64,000 bases of DNA from DATJZG01 sp035499295 (GTDB lineage Bacteria; Myxococcota; Myxococcia; Myxococcales; Anaeromyxobacteraceae), in assembly GCA_035499295.1 (NCBI GenBank), contig DATJZG010000150.1, positions 44,598 to 108,597 on the forward strand, read 5' to 3'. Within the stretch, counting starts at the first letter, position 1, and each line of letters begins with the position of its first letter. The notes below the pieces were generated by a model. That model was not told the DNA's origin. It searched no databases and saw only the letters and a list, made by a program, of their open reading frames with translations. Positions 16,209 to 26,615 of this stretch are shown one piece after another. The translations under genes and the position numbers were made by a program.

Positions 16209-17089
16209 GCCCGGAGATCCGCGCGCTGGCGGAGTCGCTCGAGGGCGCCGGGTACGTGACCGACGCGCCCGTCGCCACGGCGCTCTTCCTCGCCACCGCC
16301 CTCGCCAAGCCGCTCCTCATCGAGGGCGAGGCGGGCGTCGGCAAGACCGAGACCGCCAAGGCGCTCGCGCGCGTGCTCTCGACCGAGCTCATCCGCCTGC
16401 AGTGCTACGAGGGGCTCGACGCCGCCACCGCCCTCTACGAGTGGAACTACCCGCGCCAGCTCCTGCACGCGCGCATCTTCGAGGGGCGTGGCGAGGACCC
16501 GGCCGCCACCGAGGCGGCCATCTTCGGCCGGGAGTACCTCCTCGAGCGGCCGCTCCTGCGGGCCATCACCCGGGAGGACCGCTCCCCGGTGCTGCTCGTG
16601 GACGAGATCGACCGCGCGGACGACGGCTTCGAGGCCTTCCTCCTCGAGCTCCTCTCCGACTTCCAGGTGACCATCCCGGAGCTCGGCACCATCCGGGCGC
16701 GCCACCTGCCCTTCGTGGTGCTCACCTCGAACCGCACCCGCGAGATCGGCGACGCCCTGCGGCGCCGCTGCCTCTACCTGTACCTCGAGCACCCGGACCT
16801 GGAGAAGGAGGTCCGGATCATCCGGCGGCAGGTGCCGGAGGCGAGCGCCGAGCTCGCCTCCGAGATCGGCGCCTTCATGCAGGCGGCCCGGCGGCGGCGC
16901 CTCTCGAAGCTGCCGGGGGTGGCGGAGACCATCGACTGGGCCCGGGCGCTGGTGCGGCTCGGGGTGGCCCACCTCGACCTCGACACGGCCCAAGCCACCC
17001 TGGGCGCCATCCTCAAGGACCCGCGCGATCTGAAGGAGCTCGCCCGGGGCGAGCTCGCGGCGATGCTCCCGGGCGAGGCCCTCCAGTGA
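16205..17089 (+). CDS. coxD: CoxD, MoxR-family AAA+ ATPase for CO dehydrogenase maturation
   Basis: In carboxidotrophs CoxD is needed to sulfurate the Mo centre and build the [Mo-S-Cu] cluster. 294 residues from GTG 16205, a GTGA overlap with the coxF stop. Walker A GEAGVGKT (41-48), Walker B VLLVDEIDRADDGFEAFL, sensor 1 VVLTSNRTREIGDALRRRC, and the MoxR-type arginine-finger region are visible. Length matches CoxD. Typically works with a VWA-domain partner, here the next gene coxE. Confidence 0.9.
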   Translation: MSPEIRALAESLEGAGYVTDAPVATALFLATALAKPLLIEGEAGVGKTETAKALARVLSTELIRLQCYEGLDAATALYEWNYPRQLLHARIFEGRGEDPAATEAAIFGREYLLERPLLRAITREDRSPVLLVDEIDRADDGFEAFLLELLSDFQVTIPELGTIRARHLPFVVLTSNRTREIGDALRRRCLYLYLEHPDLEKEVRIIRRQVPEASAELASEIGAFMQAARRRRLSKLPGVAETIDWARALVRLGVAHLDLDTAQATLGAILKDPRDLKELARGELAAMLPGEALQ

Positions 17090-18192
17090 GGCCCGACCTC
17101 TCCCTCCGGGTGGCGCGCCTGGGGCGGTTCCTCCGCCGGGAGGGGCTGCCGGTGGCGCTCTCCGACGAGATCGACGCCGGCCGCGCGCTCGCGCTCCTGC
17201 CGGGCTCCGACCGGGAGGAGCTCCGCCTCGTGCTGCGGAGCGCGCTCCGCATCCGCCGCGAGGACTGGGAGAGGTTCGACGCGCTCCTGGAGGCCTTCCT
17301 CTCCGAGCGGGCGCGCCGGAGGCGGCGCGTGGCCCGCCCGGCCGGCCGCGGCGCCGCGCTCGGCCGGGGGCGGGCGGACACCGCTCCCGAGGGCGCGGGC
17401 GGGGCCGATCGCCCCGCCAGCGGTGCGCCCGCCTACAGCCCGGTCGCCCTCCTCGTGAAGGGCGCCCCGAGGGACTGCTCGGAGCGCGAGCTCGGCGAGA
17501 TGGAGCGCGTCCTCTCCCGGCTCGCAAGGCGCCTGGCGCGTCGCCGCAGCCGCAGGCTCGTCCCCACCCGCGGCCCGGGGAGGCCCGACCCGAGGCGGAG
17601 CCTAAGGCACGCCCTCGCGAGCGGCGGCGAGCTCGTCGCCTTCGCGCGCCGGACCCGGGCGAGGGACGAACCCCGCCTCGTCTTCCTCTGCGACACGAGC
17701 GGCTCCATGGACGCCCACGCCCGCTTCCTCCTCGCCTTCGCCGTCGCCCTGCGCAGGGTGGCGAGGGCCACCGAGGTGTTCGCCTTCAACACCTCGCTCG
17801 TGCGCATCACCCCCTCGCTCGGCCGCGCTCCCCTCGCCGCCACGCTGGAGCGCGTCCGGGAGGCGGTGCCCGGCTGGTCGGGGGGGACCCGCATCGGGGC
17901 CTCGCTTTCGGAGTTCGTCGCCGGCCACCTCCAGGGCCGGGTGGGCGCCCGCACGGTGGTGGTGATCCTGAGCGACGGCCTCGATCGCGGCGATCCCCGG
18001 GCGCTCGCCTCGGCCATGTCCGCCATCCGCGAGCGCGCCGGCAAGGTGGTGTGGCTGAACCCGCTCCTCTCCGACCCCCGCTACCAGCCGACGGCGCGCG
18101 GGATGGCGGCGGCCCTCCCCTACGTCCACGACTTCCTCCCCGCCCACGACCTCGCCTCCCTCGAGAGGCTCCTGCCGAGGCTCGCCGCCTAG
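17086..18192 (+). CDS. coxE: CoxE, VWA-domain partner of CoxD
   Basis: 368 residues from GTG 17086, again a GTGA overlap with the upstream stop. N-terminal helical region, an Arg-rich low-complexity linker (about 80-125), then a VWA-like CoxE domain with the MIDAS sequence LVFLCDTSGSMDAHARF (DxSxS), FAFNTSLVRITP, and the later Asp in VVVILSDGLDRGDP. MoxR ATPase and VWA pairs act as metal-chelatase-like maturation machines; here the client is CO dehydrogenase. Stops seven bases before coxG. Confidence 0.88.
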   Translation: MRPDLSLRVARLGRFLRREGLPVALSDEIDAGRALALLPGSDREELRLVLRSALRIRREDWERFDALLEAFLSERARRRRRVARPAGRGAALGRGRADTAPEGAGGADRPASGAPAYSPVALLVKGAPRDCSERELGEMERVLSRLARRLARRRSRRLVPTRGPGRPDPRRSLRHALASGGELVAFARRTRARDEPRLVFLCDTSGSMDAHARFLLAFAVALRRVARATEVFAFNTSLVRITPSLGRAPLAATLERVREAVPGWSGGTRIGASLSEFVAGHLQGRVGARTVVVILSDGLDRGDPRALASAMSAIRERAGKVVWLNPLLSDPRYQPTARGMAAALPYVHDFLPAHDLASLERLLPRLAA

Positions 18193-18199
18193 GAAGACC

Positions 18200-18850
18200 A
18201 TGTCCCTCCGGATCGACAAGCGCTTCGTCGTCAAGGCTCCCGCCCCCGCGGTGTGGGCATTCCTCATCGACCCCTACCGGGTGGCGCGGGCGCTCCCGGG
18301 GGCGGCGGTGACCGGGAAGGTGGACGAGCAGACCTACGAGGGCACCGAGGTGGTGAAGGTCGGCCCGGTCACCGCCAGCTACCGGGGGACGATGAAGTTC
18401 GAGCGGCTCGACCCGGCCAGCCGTTCCGCCCAGATCGTCGCCACCGGCCAGGACGTGAAGGGCAAGGGGGGCGCGAGCATGCGGCTCGAGAGCCGCGTGG
18501 TCGAGGTCGGGCCGGGGGAGACCGAGGTGGTGGCCTCCGCCGAGGTGAACGTGACGGGGGCGCTGGCGCAGTTCGGCCGCGGCCTCATCCAGGACGTCGG
18601 CGAGCAGATCTTCGAGAAGTTCACCCAGTCGGTCCGCGCCGAGCTCGAGGGAGCGGCGCGCCAGGACGGCGCCCGGGACGCCGCGGCTCCGGCCGCCCCC
18701 GCGGCCCCCGTCCCGGTGGACGTGGTGGCGCTCGGGGCGGGCGCGGCGGCGCGCGCCGCCGGCCGGGCGGTGCGGCGCCCCGGCTTCTGGGCGGCCGTGG
18801 CGGTGGTGGTGCTGGTGGCGCTCTGGCTCTTGCTGCGGGCGCGACCGTGA
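18200..18850 (+). CDS. coxG: CoxG, SRPBCC-family membrane-anchoring protein
   Basis: 216 residues from ATG 18200. Residues 1-145 form the CoxG/SRPBCC domain (VWAFLIDPYRVARALPGAAV, GPVTASYRGTMKFERLD, QFGRGLIQDVGEQIFEKF). An Ala/Pro linker follows, and a C-terminal transmembrane helix (AAVAVVVLVALWLLL) ends in RARP. CoxG homologues recruit CO dehydrogenase to the cytoplasmic membrane, and some bind quinone to link the enzyme with the respiratory chain. The C-terminal anchor fits that role. Confidence 0.88.
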   Translation: MSLRIDKRFVVKAPAPAVWAFLIDPYRVARALPGAAVTGKVDEQTYEGTEVVKVGPVTASYRGTMKFERLDPASRSAQIVATGQDVKGKGGASMRLESRVVEVGPGETEVVASAEVNVTGALAQFGRGLIQDVGEQIFEKFTQSVRAELEGAARQDGARDAAAPAAPAAPVPVDVVALGAGAAARAAGRAVRRPGFWAAVAVVVLVALWLLLRARP

Positions 18851-18875
18851 CAGCGAGAAAGGGAAGGTGAACCCC

Positions 18876-19748
18876 ATGATCCCCGCTTCCTTCGACTACC
18901 AGGCGCCTTCGACCCTGGCCGACGCGCTCCGGCTCCTCGACCAGAACCGCGAGGGGGCGAAGGTGCTCTCCGGGGGGCAGAGCCTGCTCCCGCTCCTCAA
19001 GCTCCGGCTCGGCCAGGTGGAGATGCTCGTCGACATCGGGAAGGTCCCCGGCCTCGACTACATCCGCGAGGAGGGGGGCACGCTCCGGATCGGGGGGCGC
19101 ACCCGCGAGGTCGAGCTGGAGCGCTCGGAGCTCTTGCGCTCGCGCTACCCGGCCCTCTCCGACACCGCCAGCGTGATCGCCGACCCGCTGGTGAGGAACC
19201 TCGCCACCATCGGCGGGAACCTCGCCCACGGCGACCCGGCCAACGACCACCCGGCCACCATGATGGCGCTCGGGGCCCGGGTCGTCGCCACCGGCCCGAA
19301 GGGGCAGCGGGAGATCGCCATCGACGAATTCTTCCGGGGGCTCTTCTCGACCGCCCTCGAGCCCAGCGAGATCCTGACCGAGATCCGGATCCCGGCACCG
19401 CCCCCCCGGAGCGGCGGAGCCTACGTGAAGCTCGAGCGCAAGGTGGGCGACTTCGCCACCGCCGCGGCCGCGGTGCAGCTCACCCTGGGCGCCGGGGGAG
19501 CGGTGGAGCGGGCCGGCATCGCCCTCACCAACGCCGGCCCCACCCCGGTGCGGGCGCGCGAGGCGGAGAAGTACCTCGTCGGGAAGAAGCTCGACGAGAA
19601 GACCCTCGCCGAGGCCGCGCGGCTCGCGGCCTCGGCGGCGAGGCCGAGCGCCGATCGCCGGGGCTCTGTCGAGTACAAGCGCGAGATGGCCCGGGTCCTC
19701 GCGGCCCGCGCCCTCGAGAAGGCCGCCCGCCGGGCGGAGGGACGGTAG
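18876..19748 (+). CDS. coxM: CO dehydrogenase medium (FAD) subunit CoxM
   Basis: FAD subunit passing electrons from the Fe-S subunit to the quinone pool. 290 residues from ATG 18876, which gives the usual N-terminus MIPASFDYQAPSTLADAL and sits after GGGAAGG; GTG 18867 would add three residues. FAD-binding motifs are VLSGGQSLLPLLKLRL and RNLATIGGNLAHGDPANDHP. The CO_deh_flav_C domain follows at about 175-285. Two bases separate it from coxS. Confidence 0.94.
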   Translation: MIPASFDYQAPSTLADALRLLDQNREGAKVLSGGQSLLPLLKLRLGQVEMLVDIGKVPGLDYIREEGGTLRIGGRTREVELERSELLRSRYPALSDTASVIADPLVRNLATIGGNLAHGDPANDHPATMMALGARVVATGPKGQREIAIDEFFRGLFSTALEPSEILTEIRIPAPPPRSGGAYVKLERKVGDFATAAAAVQLTLGAGGAVERAGIALTNAGPTPVRAREAEKYLVGKKLDEKTLAEAARLAASAARPSADRRGSVEYKREMARVLAARALEKAARRAEGR

Positions 19749-19750
19749 CC

Positions 19751-20221
19751 ATGGCCCAGCACCAGATCCGCGTCACCGTGAACGGCTCCCCGCACGAGGC
19801 CCGGGTGGAGAGCCGCCTGCTGCTCGTCCACCTCTTGCGCGAGGTCCTCCGCCTCACCGGCACCCACATCGGCTGCGACACCACCCACTGCGGCGCCTGC
19901 ACCGTGCTGCTCGACGGCGAGCCGGTGAAGAGCTGCACCGTCCTGGCGGTGCAGGCCGACGGGCGGGAGGTCACGACCGTCGAGGGCCTGGAGAAGGACG
20001 GGAAGCTCCACCCCGTGCAGGAGGGCTTCTGGCAGATGCACGGCCTGCAGTGCGGCTACTGCACGCCGGGGATGATGATGACGAGCTACGCGCTGCTTCA
20101 GCGGAACCGCAACCCGACCGAGGAGCAGATCCGCGAGGCCATCTCCGGGAACCTGTGCCGCTGCACCGGCTACGTGAACATCGTGAAGTCCGTGCAGTAC
20201 GCGGCCGAGAAGCTGCGCTAG
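19751..20221 (+). CDS. coxS: CO dehydrogenase small (2Fe-2S) subunit CoxS
   Basis: 156 residues. The N-terminal plant-type [2Fe-2S] domain has CDTTHCGACTVLLDG and a fourth Cys in KSCTVLAV. The C-terminal [2Fe-2S] domain has QCGYCTPGMMM and GNLCRCTGY. Together they carry electrons from the Mo-Cu site to FAD. No signal peptide, so the enzyme is cytoplasmic. Confidence 0.95.
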   Translation: MAQHQIRVTVNGSPHEARVESRLLLVHLLREVLRLTGTHIGCDTTHCGACTVLLDGEPVKSCTVLAVQADGREVTTVEGLEKDGKLHPVQEGFWQMHGLQCGYCTPGMMMTSYALLQRNRNPTEEQIREAISGNLCRCTGYVNIVKSVQYAAEKLR

Positions 20222-20230
20222 GAGGCGACC

Positions 20231-22593
<2,363 letters not shown>

Positions 22594-22597
<4 letters not shown>

Positions 22598-22610
22598 CCT
22601 CCGGGGCTAC
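22594..22610 (+). terminator. Bidirectional hairpin between convergent coxL and sspB-like genes
   Basis: GTAGCC (22594-22599), loop TCCGG, GGCTAC (22605-22610), then CCCCTTCTT. It includes both stop codons of the converging genes. The 6-bp stem and mixed C/T tail make a modest terminator. Confidence 0.45.
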
Positions 22611-23029
22611 CCCTTCTTCCCGCCCTGGATGACGCCGAAGCGCGGCCGCTTGCGCTCCGGCGGGCGGAGCTCGCCCGCCACCACCGACGGCCAGGGGAAG
22701 GCGCAGTCGACCCGCGTGCCGCGGAAGGTGAGGTTGCAGCGGATGCCCCACTCGTCGAGCGAGAGGTGCGGCGTGTCGCGCCCGGCGACGAGGTTGAGCC
22801 GGACGAGCTCCTCCCCGCGCAGGAACTCGGGGAGCTCCACCCCCGGCACGGCCGGCGCGACCAGCACCCACTCGACGGCGGAGGCCTTGCGGCAGGCGTC
22901 GAGCATCTCCGGGTGGCGCCCCTCGAGCGCGAGCGCGTGGAGGGCCTCGCCGCCCCAGCGCGGGCACTCGGGGGTGCAGGCCTCCTCGGGGGGATGGGCG
23001 TGGGGGGCGTCCACGGCCGCCTTGTACAA
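22607..23029 (-). CDS. SspB-like ClpXP adaptor
   Basis: 140 residues, leftward. The core VAPAVPGVELPEFLRGEELV, then RLNL, then LSLDEWGIRCNLTFRG, then VDCAFPWPSVVAGE lines up block by block with SspB: the PGV-xx-P strand, V-x-LN, and the FGG-xxxxVPW strand that binds ssrA-tagged substrates. SspB tethers such substrates to ClpX. The N-terminus (CTPECPRWGGEALHAL) is unlike E. coli SspB and has a Cys pair. The C-terminal tail is short and basic instead of the usual acidic linker with a ClpX-binding motif, so adaptor activity is inferred from the fold alone. clpP and clpX lie about 8 kb away. Confidence 0.65.
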   Translation of the reverse strand: MYKAAVDAPHAHPPEEACTPECPRWGGEALHALALEGRHPEMLDACRKASAVEWVLVAPAVPGVELPEFLRGEELVRLNLVAGRDTPHLSLDEWGIRCNLTFRGTRVDCAFPWPSVVAGELRPPERKRPRFGVIQGGKKG

Positions 23030-23076
23030 CGAAAGCGCCTCCCCGGGCAGCGGGGGAGGGCGGCGGCCGAGGGCGG

Positions 23077-24432
23077 TTACTCGGGGGCGAGGACGAGCTG
23101 GGTCTGCGCCTTGAAGGTGGGCTCGTGCTTAGAGTTGTCCGACCCGCCGGCGCGCCCGAACTCGAGGTCGAGGGTGACGCTCGGCGGCGGCTTCGAGAGC
23201 GCCAGGGTGCCGGAGATGCGGACGTAGGCCATGCCGTCCCCGGCCTGGGCGCTGCGCACCCCCTCGAAGAAGACCTGGTCGGCGTCGCGCACGGCGCGCA
23301 CCGTCATGGGGAAGAAGCCGGGGGCCTGGTTCGCCGGGGCGAAGGTGAGGTGCGCGCCGTCGAGGACCCAGCGGGCGCTTCCCACGAGCTCGCGCCCCTT
23401 CTCCTTGGCGTCGGGGTTGCCGAGGTACTGCTGGAAGGAGACGACGCTCCGGGTGGCAAAGCTGGCGCGCTCGGGGCCCGCCTTCTGGGCCGGCTCGGGG
23501 GCGACCGCCCCCGAGGCCGCGACGGCGCTCGCGGACGGCGAGTCCCGGGCGGTCGACGGGGGCGCCGCCGGGGAGGGCCGCTCGGCCCTCCGGGCGGGGC
23601 TCTTCGCGACCGCGACCGCGGCCGGGGGAGGGGCGGGAGGGGCGGCCGAGAGCGCCTTCTGCGGGGGCGCCGCGGGCGCCGGGCCGGCGCGCGGGGGAGG
23701 GGAGGCCGGCGGCGCCGCCGGCGGCGGTCGCTCCGGGGGCGCCGCCGCGGCGGCCCCGGCCTCGCCGCCCGCGTGCGAGGCCGGATGGCCCTCGCCGCTG
23801 CGCGTCGCGCTCGGGCGCCGCAGGAGGGCGAAGGTCGCCCCAGCGACGGCGAGGAGGAGCGCCGCGAGGAGGATCCCGCGGAGCCCCACCCGGCGCGCCG
23901 CCCCTCCCGGCAGGCGGCGCCGGAGCGTGTCGACGAGGAGCGAGACGTTGTAGTCCCAGTCCTGCTCGGTGAGCTGGAGGCACTGGCGGTGGAGGAGGCC
24001 CAGGAGCGCCGGCGGGAGGTCTTCCTCGGAGGGCAGGGTGGCCCCGCCCACCAGGACCGGGACGACGAGCACGTCCTGGCGCTTGAGCGCGGTCGCGATC
24101 TCGAGCGAGACCACGTCGCGAGGGTCCTTCAAGCGTCGGCGCCCGGAGGCGTCGGCGATGGTGGCCCAGTTCCTCCCGATGAGGACGAGCACCACCCGGC
24201 AGCTCCCCACCGTGCGCTCGATCTCCTCCATGTAGTTCACGCCCGGCTCGAGCCCCTTCACGTCCATGAAGACCTGGCGGGGAAAGGCCTGCTCGAGCGC
24301 GTAGAGGAGCGCCCGGGCCTGCCCGCCGCTGTCCTCGCGCCGGTAGTTGATGAAGACGGCGCGCCCGGAGCGCGAGCGGGCGCGCGAGGGCGCCGCCGCC
24401 GGCCGCGCCGCCTCCCCGGTGGGAGCGCTCAT
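23077..24432 (-). CDS. TIR-domain single-pass membrane protein
   Basis: 451 residues, leftward from ATG 24432. The TIR_2 domain (about 24-150) begins RAVFINYRREDSGGQARALL, continues VFMDVKGLEPGVNYMEEIER and VVLVLIGRNWA, and has the helix DPRDVVSLEIATALKRQD in which Glu111 occupies the position of the catalytic Glu of TIR NADases. A single membrane helix (about 183-204) is followed by a Pro/Ala-rich linker (about 210-335) and a 110-residue beta-rich C-terminal domain (LVGSARWVLDGAHLTFAP, VFFEGVRSAQ) that I do not recognise. The TIR part is likely cytoplasmic and the tail periplasmic. The start overlaps the RyR gene stop by four bases. Confidence 0.85.
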   Translation of the reverse strand: MSAPTGEAARPAAAPSRARSRSGRAVFINYRREDSGGQARALLYALEQAFPRQVFMDVKGLEPGVNYMEEIERTVGSCRVVLVLIGRNWATIADASGRRRLKDPRDVVSLEIATALKRQDVLVVPVLVGGATLPSEEDLPPALLGLLHRQCLQLTEQDWDYNVSLLVDTLRRRLPGGAARRVGLRGILLAALLLAVAGATFALLRRPSATRSGEGHPASHAGGEAGAAAAAPPERPPPAAPPASPPPRAGPAPAAPPQKALSAAPPAPPPAAVAVAKSPARRAERPSPAAPPSTARDSPSASAVAASGAVAPEPAQKAGPERASFATRSVVSFQQYLGNPDAKEKGRELVGSARWVLDGAHLTFAPANQAPGFFPMTVRAVRDADQVFFEGVRSAQAGDGMAYVRISGTLALSKPPPSVTLDLEFGRAGGSDNSKHEPTFKAQTQLVLAPE

Positions 24433-24743
24433 CGCTCTCCGTCCTCCCCACCCGGACCGAGGATGCGGAACCCGAGCGCGCACAGGGCCTTCAGGCTCTC
24501 GAGGACGGTGGCCCGGTCGTACGCCTTCTCCTCCTCCGGGAGCTCTTCGTAGGGGACGAGGCTCGGGTGCAGCTTGCGCTCCTCGTCGCGGCGCGGGCCG
24601 AGGCGCCACCCCTCGGCGAGCCGGCCCCGGGCCCAGACCTCGTGGGCGTTGCGGGCGAGCTTCTCGCCCACCCGCGCCACCTCTTCCGGGAGCTTCACGG
24701 CCTTCGTGTCGATGGGGTTCGGGCGGTAAGGGGCGGCCGGCAT
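24429..24743 (-). CDS. Stand-alone RyR-domain protein
   Basis: 104 residues, leftward from ATG 24743, almost entirely one RyR domain as in the cytoplasmic repeats of ryanodine receptors. The repeat hallmarks are YRPNPIDTKAVKLPEEV, NAHEVWARGRLAEGWRLG, KLHPSLVPYEELPEEEKAYD and VLESLKALCALGF. In bacteria the domain is found in predicted signalling and conflict loci; its ligand is not established. The ATG of the TIR gene lies within its stop (ATGA), so the two are translationally coupled and very likely work together. Confidence 0.88.
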   Translation of the reverse strand: MPAAPYRPNPIDTKAVKLPEEVARVGEKLARNAHEVWARGRLAEGWRLGPRRDEERKLHPSLVPYEELPEEEKAYDRATVLESLKALCALGFRILGPGGEDGER

Positions 24744-24857
24744 GGATCGCTCCCTATTCTGATAGCGGGCGGCCCGCCGCCGGCAAGACCCGAGGCGCGG
24801 GACGCCCGGGCCCTGGCACTGCGCGGCAAGGGGAACCCATCTGGGCGCGCGCCGGCG

Positions 24858-24884
24858 TTGACGGATACACCCAGCGGATATAAG
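24858..24884 (+). promoter_or_regulatory. Candidate promoter of the beta-barrel/SLATT pair
   Basis: TTGACG (24858-24863), a 15-base spacer, and TATAAG (24879-24884), about 25 bases before ATG 24910. The spacer is short for sigma-70, but both boxes stand out from the GC-rich background. It lies in the divergent gap that also precedes the RyR gene. Confidence 0.5.
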
Positions 24885-24909
24885 GCAGACCTCTAACCCG
24901 GGAGGGACC

Positions 24910-25632
24910 ATGAGAAGGGTCGTCGCAGCGGTCGCGTTTCTCGGTGCGCTCGCCCCGGCCGTGCCCGCCGGGGCGCAGGAGGGCGTCCAGCCGTTCCTCA
25001 CCCCGGCTCCGCCCGGGCCGCCCGAGAGCGGGGTCTCGATCGGGGTGAGCGTCGGCTACAGCGTGCCCATGGGGTCGGCCGTCGGGGCGCCCACCGGCGG
25101 CCTCGCCGCCACCTCGTTCACCGACATCTACAGCGGCGCGGTCCCCCTGCAGCTCGACCTGGGCTGGCGCTTCGGCCCCAGCCTCTACCTCGGGGCCTAC
25201 TTCGAGTACGCGTTCGCGTTCGTCGCCGCCGCGCAGAACTGCAACAACGGCACGACCTGCTCGGGCGGCGACATGCACTTCGGCATCGACTTCGTCTACA
25301 CCTTCATCCCCCGGGCGGTGTTCGCGCCCTACGTGGGCTTCGGGGTGGGGTACGAGATCGCCACCCTGAGCGCGAGCAACTCGGGCCAGTCCATCAGCGC
25401 GACCTACGACGGCTTCGAGTTCGCCCGCTTCATCGTCGGGGGGGACTTCCGCGTCGGCAGCGCCTTCCGGGTGGGCCCCTTCCTCAACTTCTCGCTCGGC
25501 CAGTTCACCAACATGAGCACGCCCTTCAACTCGAACGGCGCGCTCGCCGGCACCAACCAGTCGGTCAGCATCGCCAACAAGGCCTTGCACGAATGGCTGC
25601 AGTTCGGGATCAAGGGGACGGTCGACCTCTGA
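24910..25632 (+). CDS. Outer-membrane beta-barrel-like protein
   Basis: 240 residues from ATG 24910 after GGGAGGG. The signal peptide MRRVVAAVAFLGALAPAVPAGA would be cut before QEGVQ. The rest alternates amphipathic strands (GVSIGVSVGYSVPMG, PLQLDLGWRFGPSLYLGAYF, VFAPYVGFGVGYEIATL, FIVGGDFRVGSAFRVGPFL), the pattern of an 8-strand barrel of the OmpA/OprF-like or porin_OMP type. One Cys pair (NCNNGTTC) may form a loop disulfide. Its last 40 bases overlap the start of the SLATT gene. Barrel assignment is by pattern only. Confidence 0.72.
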   Translation: MRRVVAAVAFLGALAPAVPAGAQEGVQPFLTPAPPGPPESGVSIGVSVGYSVPMGSAVGAPTGGLAATSFTDIYSGAVPLQLDLGWRFGPSLYLGAYFEYAFAFVAAAQNCNNGTTCSGGDMHFGIDFVYTFIPRAVFAPYVGFGVGYEIATLSASNSGQSISATYDGFEFARFIVGGDFRVGSAFRVGPFLNFSLGQFTNMSTPFNSNGALAGTNQSVSIANKALHEWLQFGIKGTVDL

Positions 25633-26549
25633 TCGAGGGGGAGCGCTCCCGGCCCGCTTCGTTCGTCGACTACCCCGGCGTCTACCGGGCCGCGGACGCC
25701 GCCGCCGTCGCCGTCCGCCGGCAGCACTTCGCCGCCGAGGCGGTGCAGCTGCTCCTCAACCCGGTGGCCGCCGGGCTGGTGCTCCTCTCGGCCACCGCGC
25801 TCCTGCGCCTCTCCTACGCGGTCCTCACCGCGGTCTCCACCACCATGCTCGTCATCGTGCTCTGGTTCGTGCGCGCGGCGCGCTGGCAGAAGCTCTGGTA
25901 CGAGTGCCGCAGCGCCGCCGAGGACGTGAAGCGGCTCACCTGGCGCTACATGATGGCGCTCGAGCCCTTCCCCCCGGGCATGCTCACCCCCGACGCTCCC
26001 TTCGTGAAGGCCCTCGACGCGGTCCTGCGCGCCCACCCCGAGATCCGGGAGATGCTGGGCCAGCGCGCCGACTCGCTCACGCCGCCGGTGACCGCCGGGA
26101 TGCGGCGGGTGCGAAAGGGCTCCTTCGAGGAGCGGGCCGACTTCTACCTCGAGGCGCGGGTGGAGCCGGAGCTCGCCTGGTACGCCGCCAAGGCCCGCCG
26201 CCACGCCGCCCTCGACCGGCGCTGGTTCGCCGGCCTGGTCACGGTGCAGGTGGCGGCGGTGCTCTCGGCCATCTGGCTGGCGGTGCGGATCGGGGCGAAC
26301 CCGGGGCCCGCCACCGCCGCCGAGAGCGCCGTGCCGCTCCTCGCCGCGCTCGGCTCGGCGGTGATGGGCTGGCAGCGCTCCAAGCGCTTCGCCGACCTGT
26401 CGGGGGCCTACGCCGGCACGGCGCACGCGCTCGCCGGGCTCGTGTCCGCCCGCCCTCCGGTCTCCGACGAGGAGGCGCAGCGGGAGTGGATCGAGGCGGT
26501 GGAGGCGGCGCTCGCGAGCGAGCACGAGGCCTGGCGCCTCATGATGTGA
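25593..26549 (+). CDS. SLATT/DUF4231-family membrane protein
   Basis: 318 residues from ATG 25593, the only plausible start, lying 40 bases inside the upstream barrel gene in another frame. Two membrane hairpins are visible, at about residues 50-93 (GLVLLSATALLRLSY, TTMLVIVLWFV) and about 205-260 (GLVTVQVAAVLSAIWLAV, AVPLLAALGSAVMGW). Family blocks are QKLWYECRSAAEDVKRLTWR after the first hairpin, FYLEARVEPELAWYAAKARR before the second, and the closing EAALASEHEAWRLMM. SLATT proteins are predicted 2TM pore-forming effectors in nucleotide-centred bacterial conflict systems. With TIR and RyR genes next door this is the likely effector; function is inferred. Confidence 0.78.
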   Translation: MAAVRDQGDGRPLIEGERSRPASFVDYPGVYRAADAAAVAVRRQHFAAEAVQLLLNPVAAGLVLLSATALLRLSYAVLTAVSTTMLVIVLWFVRAARWQKLWYECRSAAEDVKRLTWRYMMALEPFPPGMLTPDAPFVKALDAVLRAHPEIREMLGQRADSLTPPVTAGMRRVRKGSFEERADFYLEARVEPELAWYAAKARRHAALDRRWFAGLVTVQVAAVLSAIWLAVRIGANPGPATAAESAVPLLAALGSAVMGWQRSKRFADLSGAYAGTAHALAGLVSARPPVSDEEAQREWIEAVEAALASEHEAWRLMM

Positions 26550-26615
26550 GGCCCCCCTCCCCCCGGCCGAGCTGTGGTAAACGGACGGCGTCCGCGGGCG
26601 GACGCGAGGGACTGG

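Noticed and set aside
23125..24552. Long plus-strand open frames opposite the TIR gene
   Set aside because: Arg/Gly-rich translations without motifs, while the minus strand encodes a clear TIR domain and TM helix.
23077..26549. The TIR/RyR/SLATT region as a recently acquired genomic island
   Set aside because: Base composition and start-codon use match the neighbours, and there are no integrase, direct repeats or tRNA-end target. Function may be defence-like, but transfer cannot be argued from the sequence.
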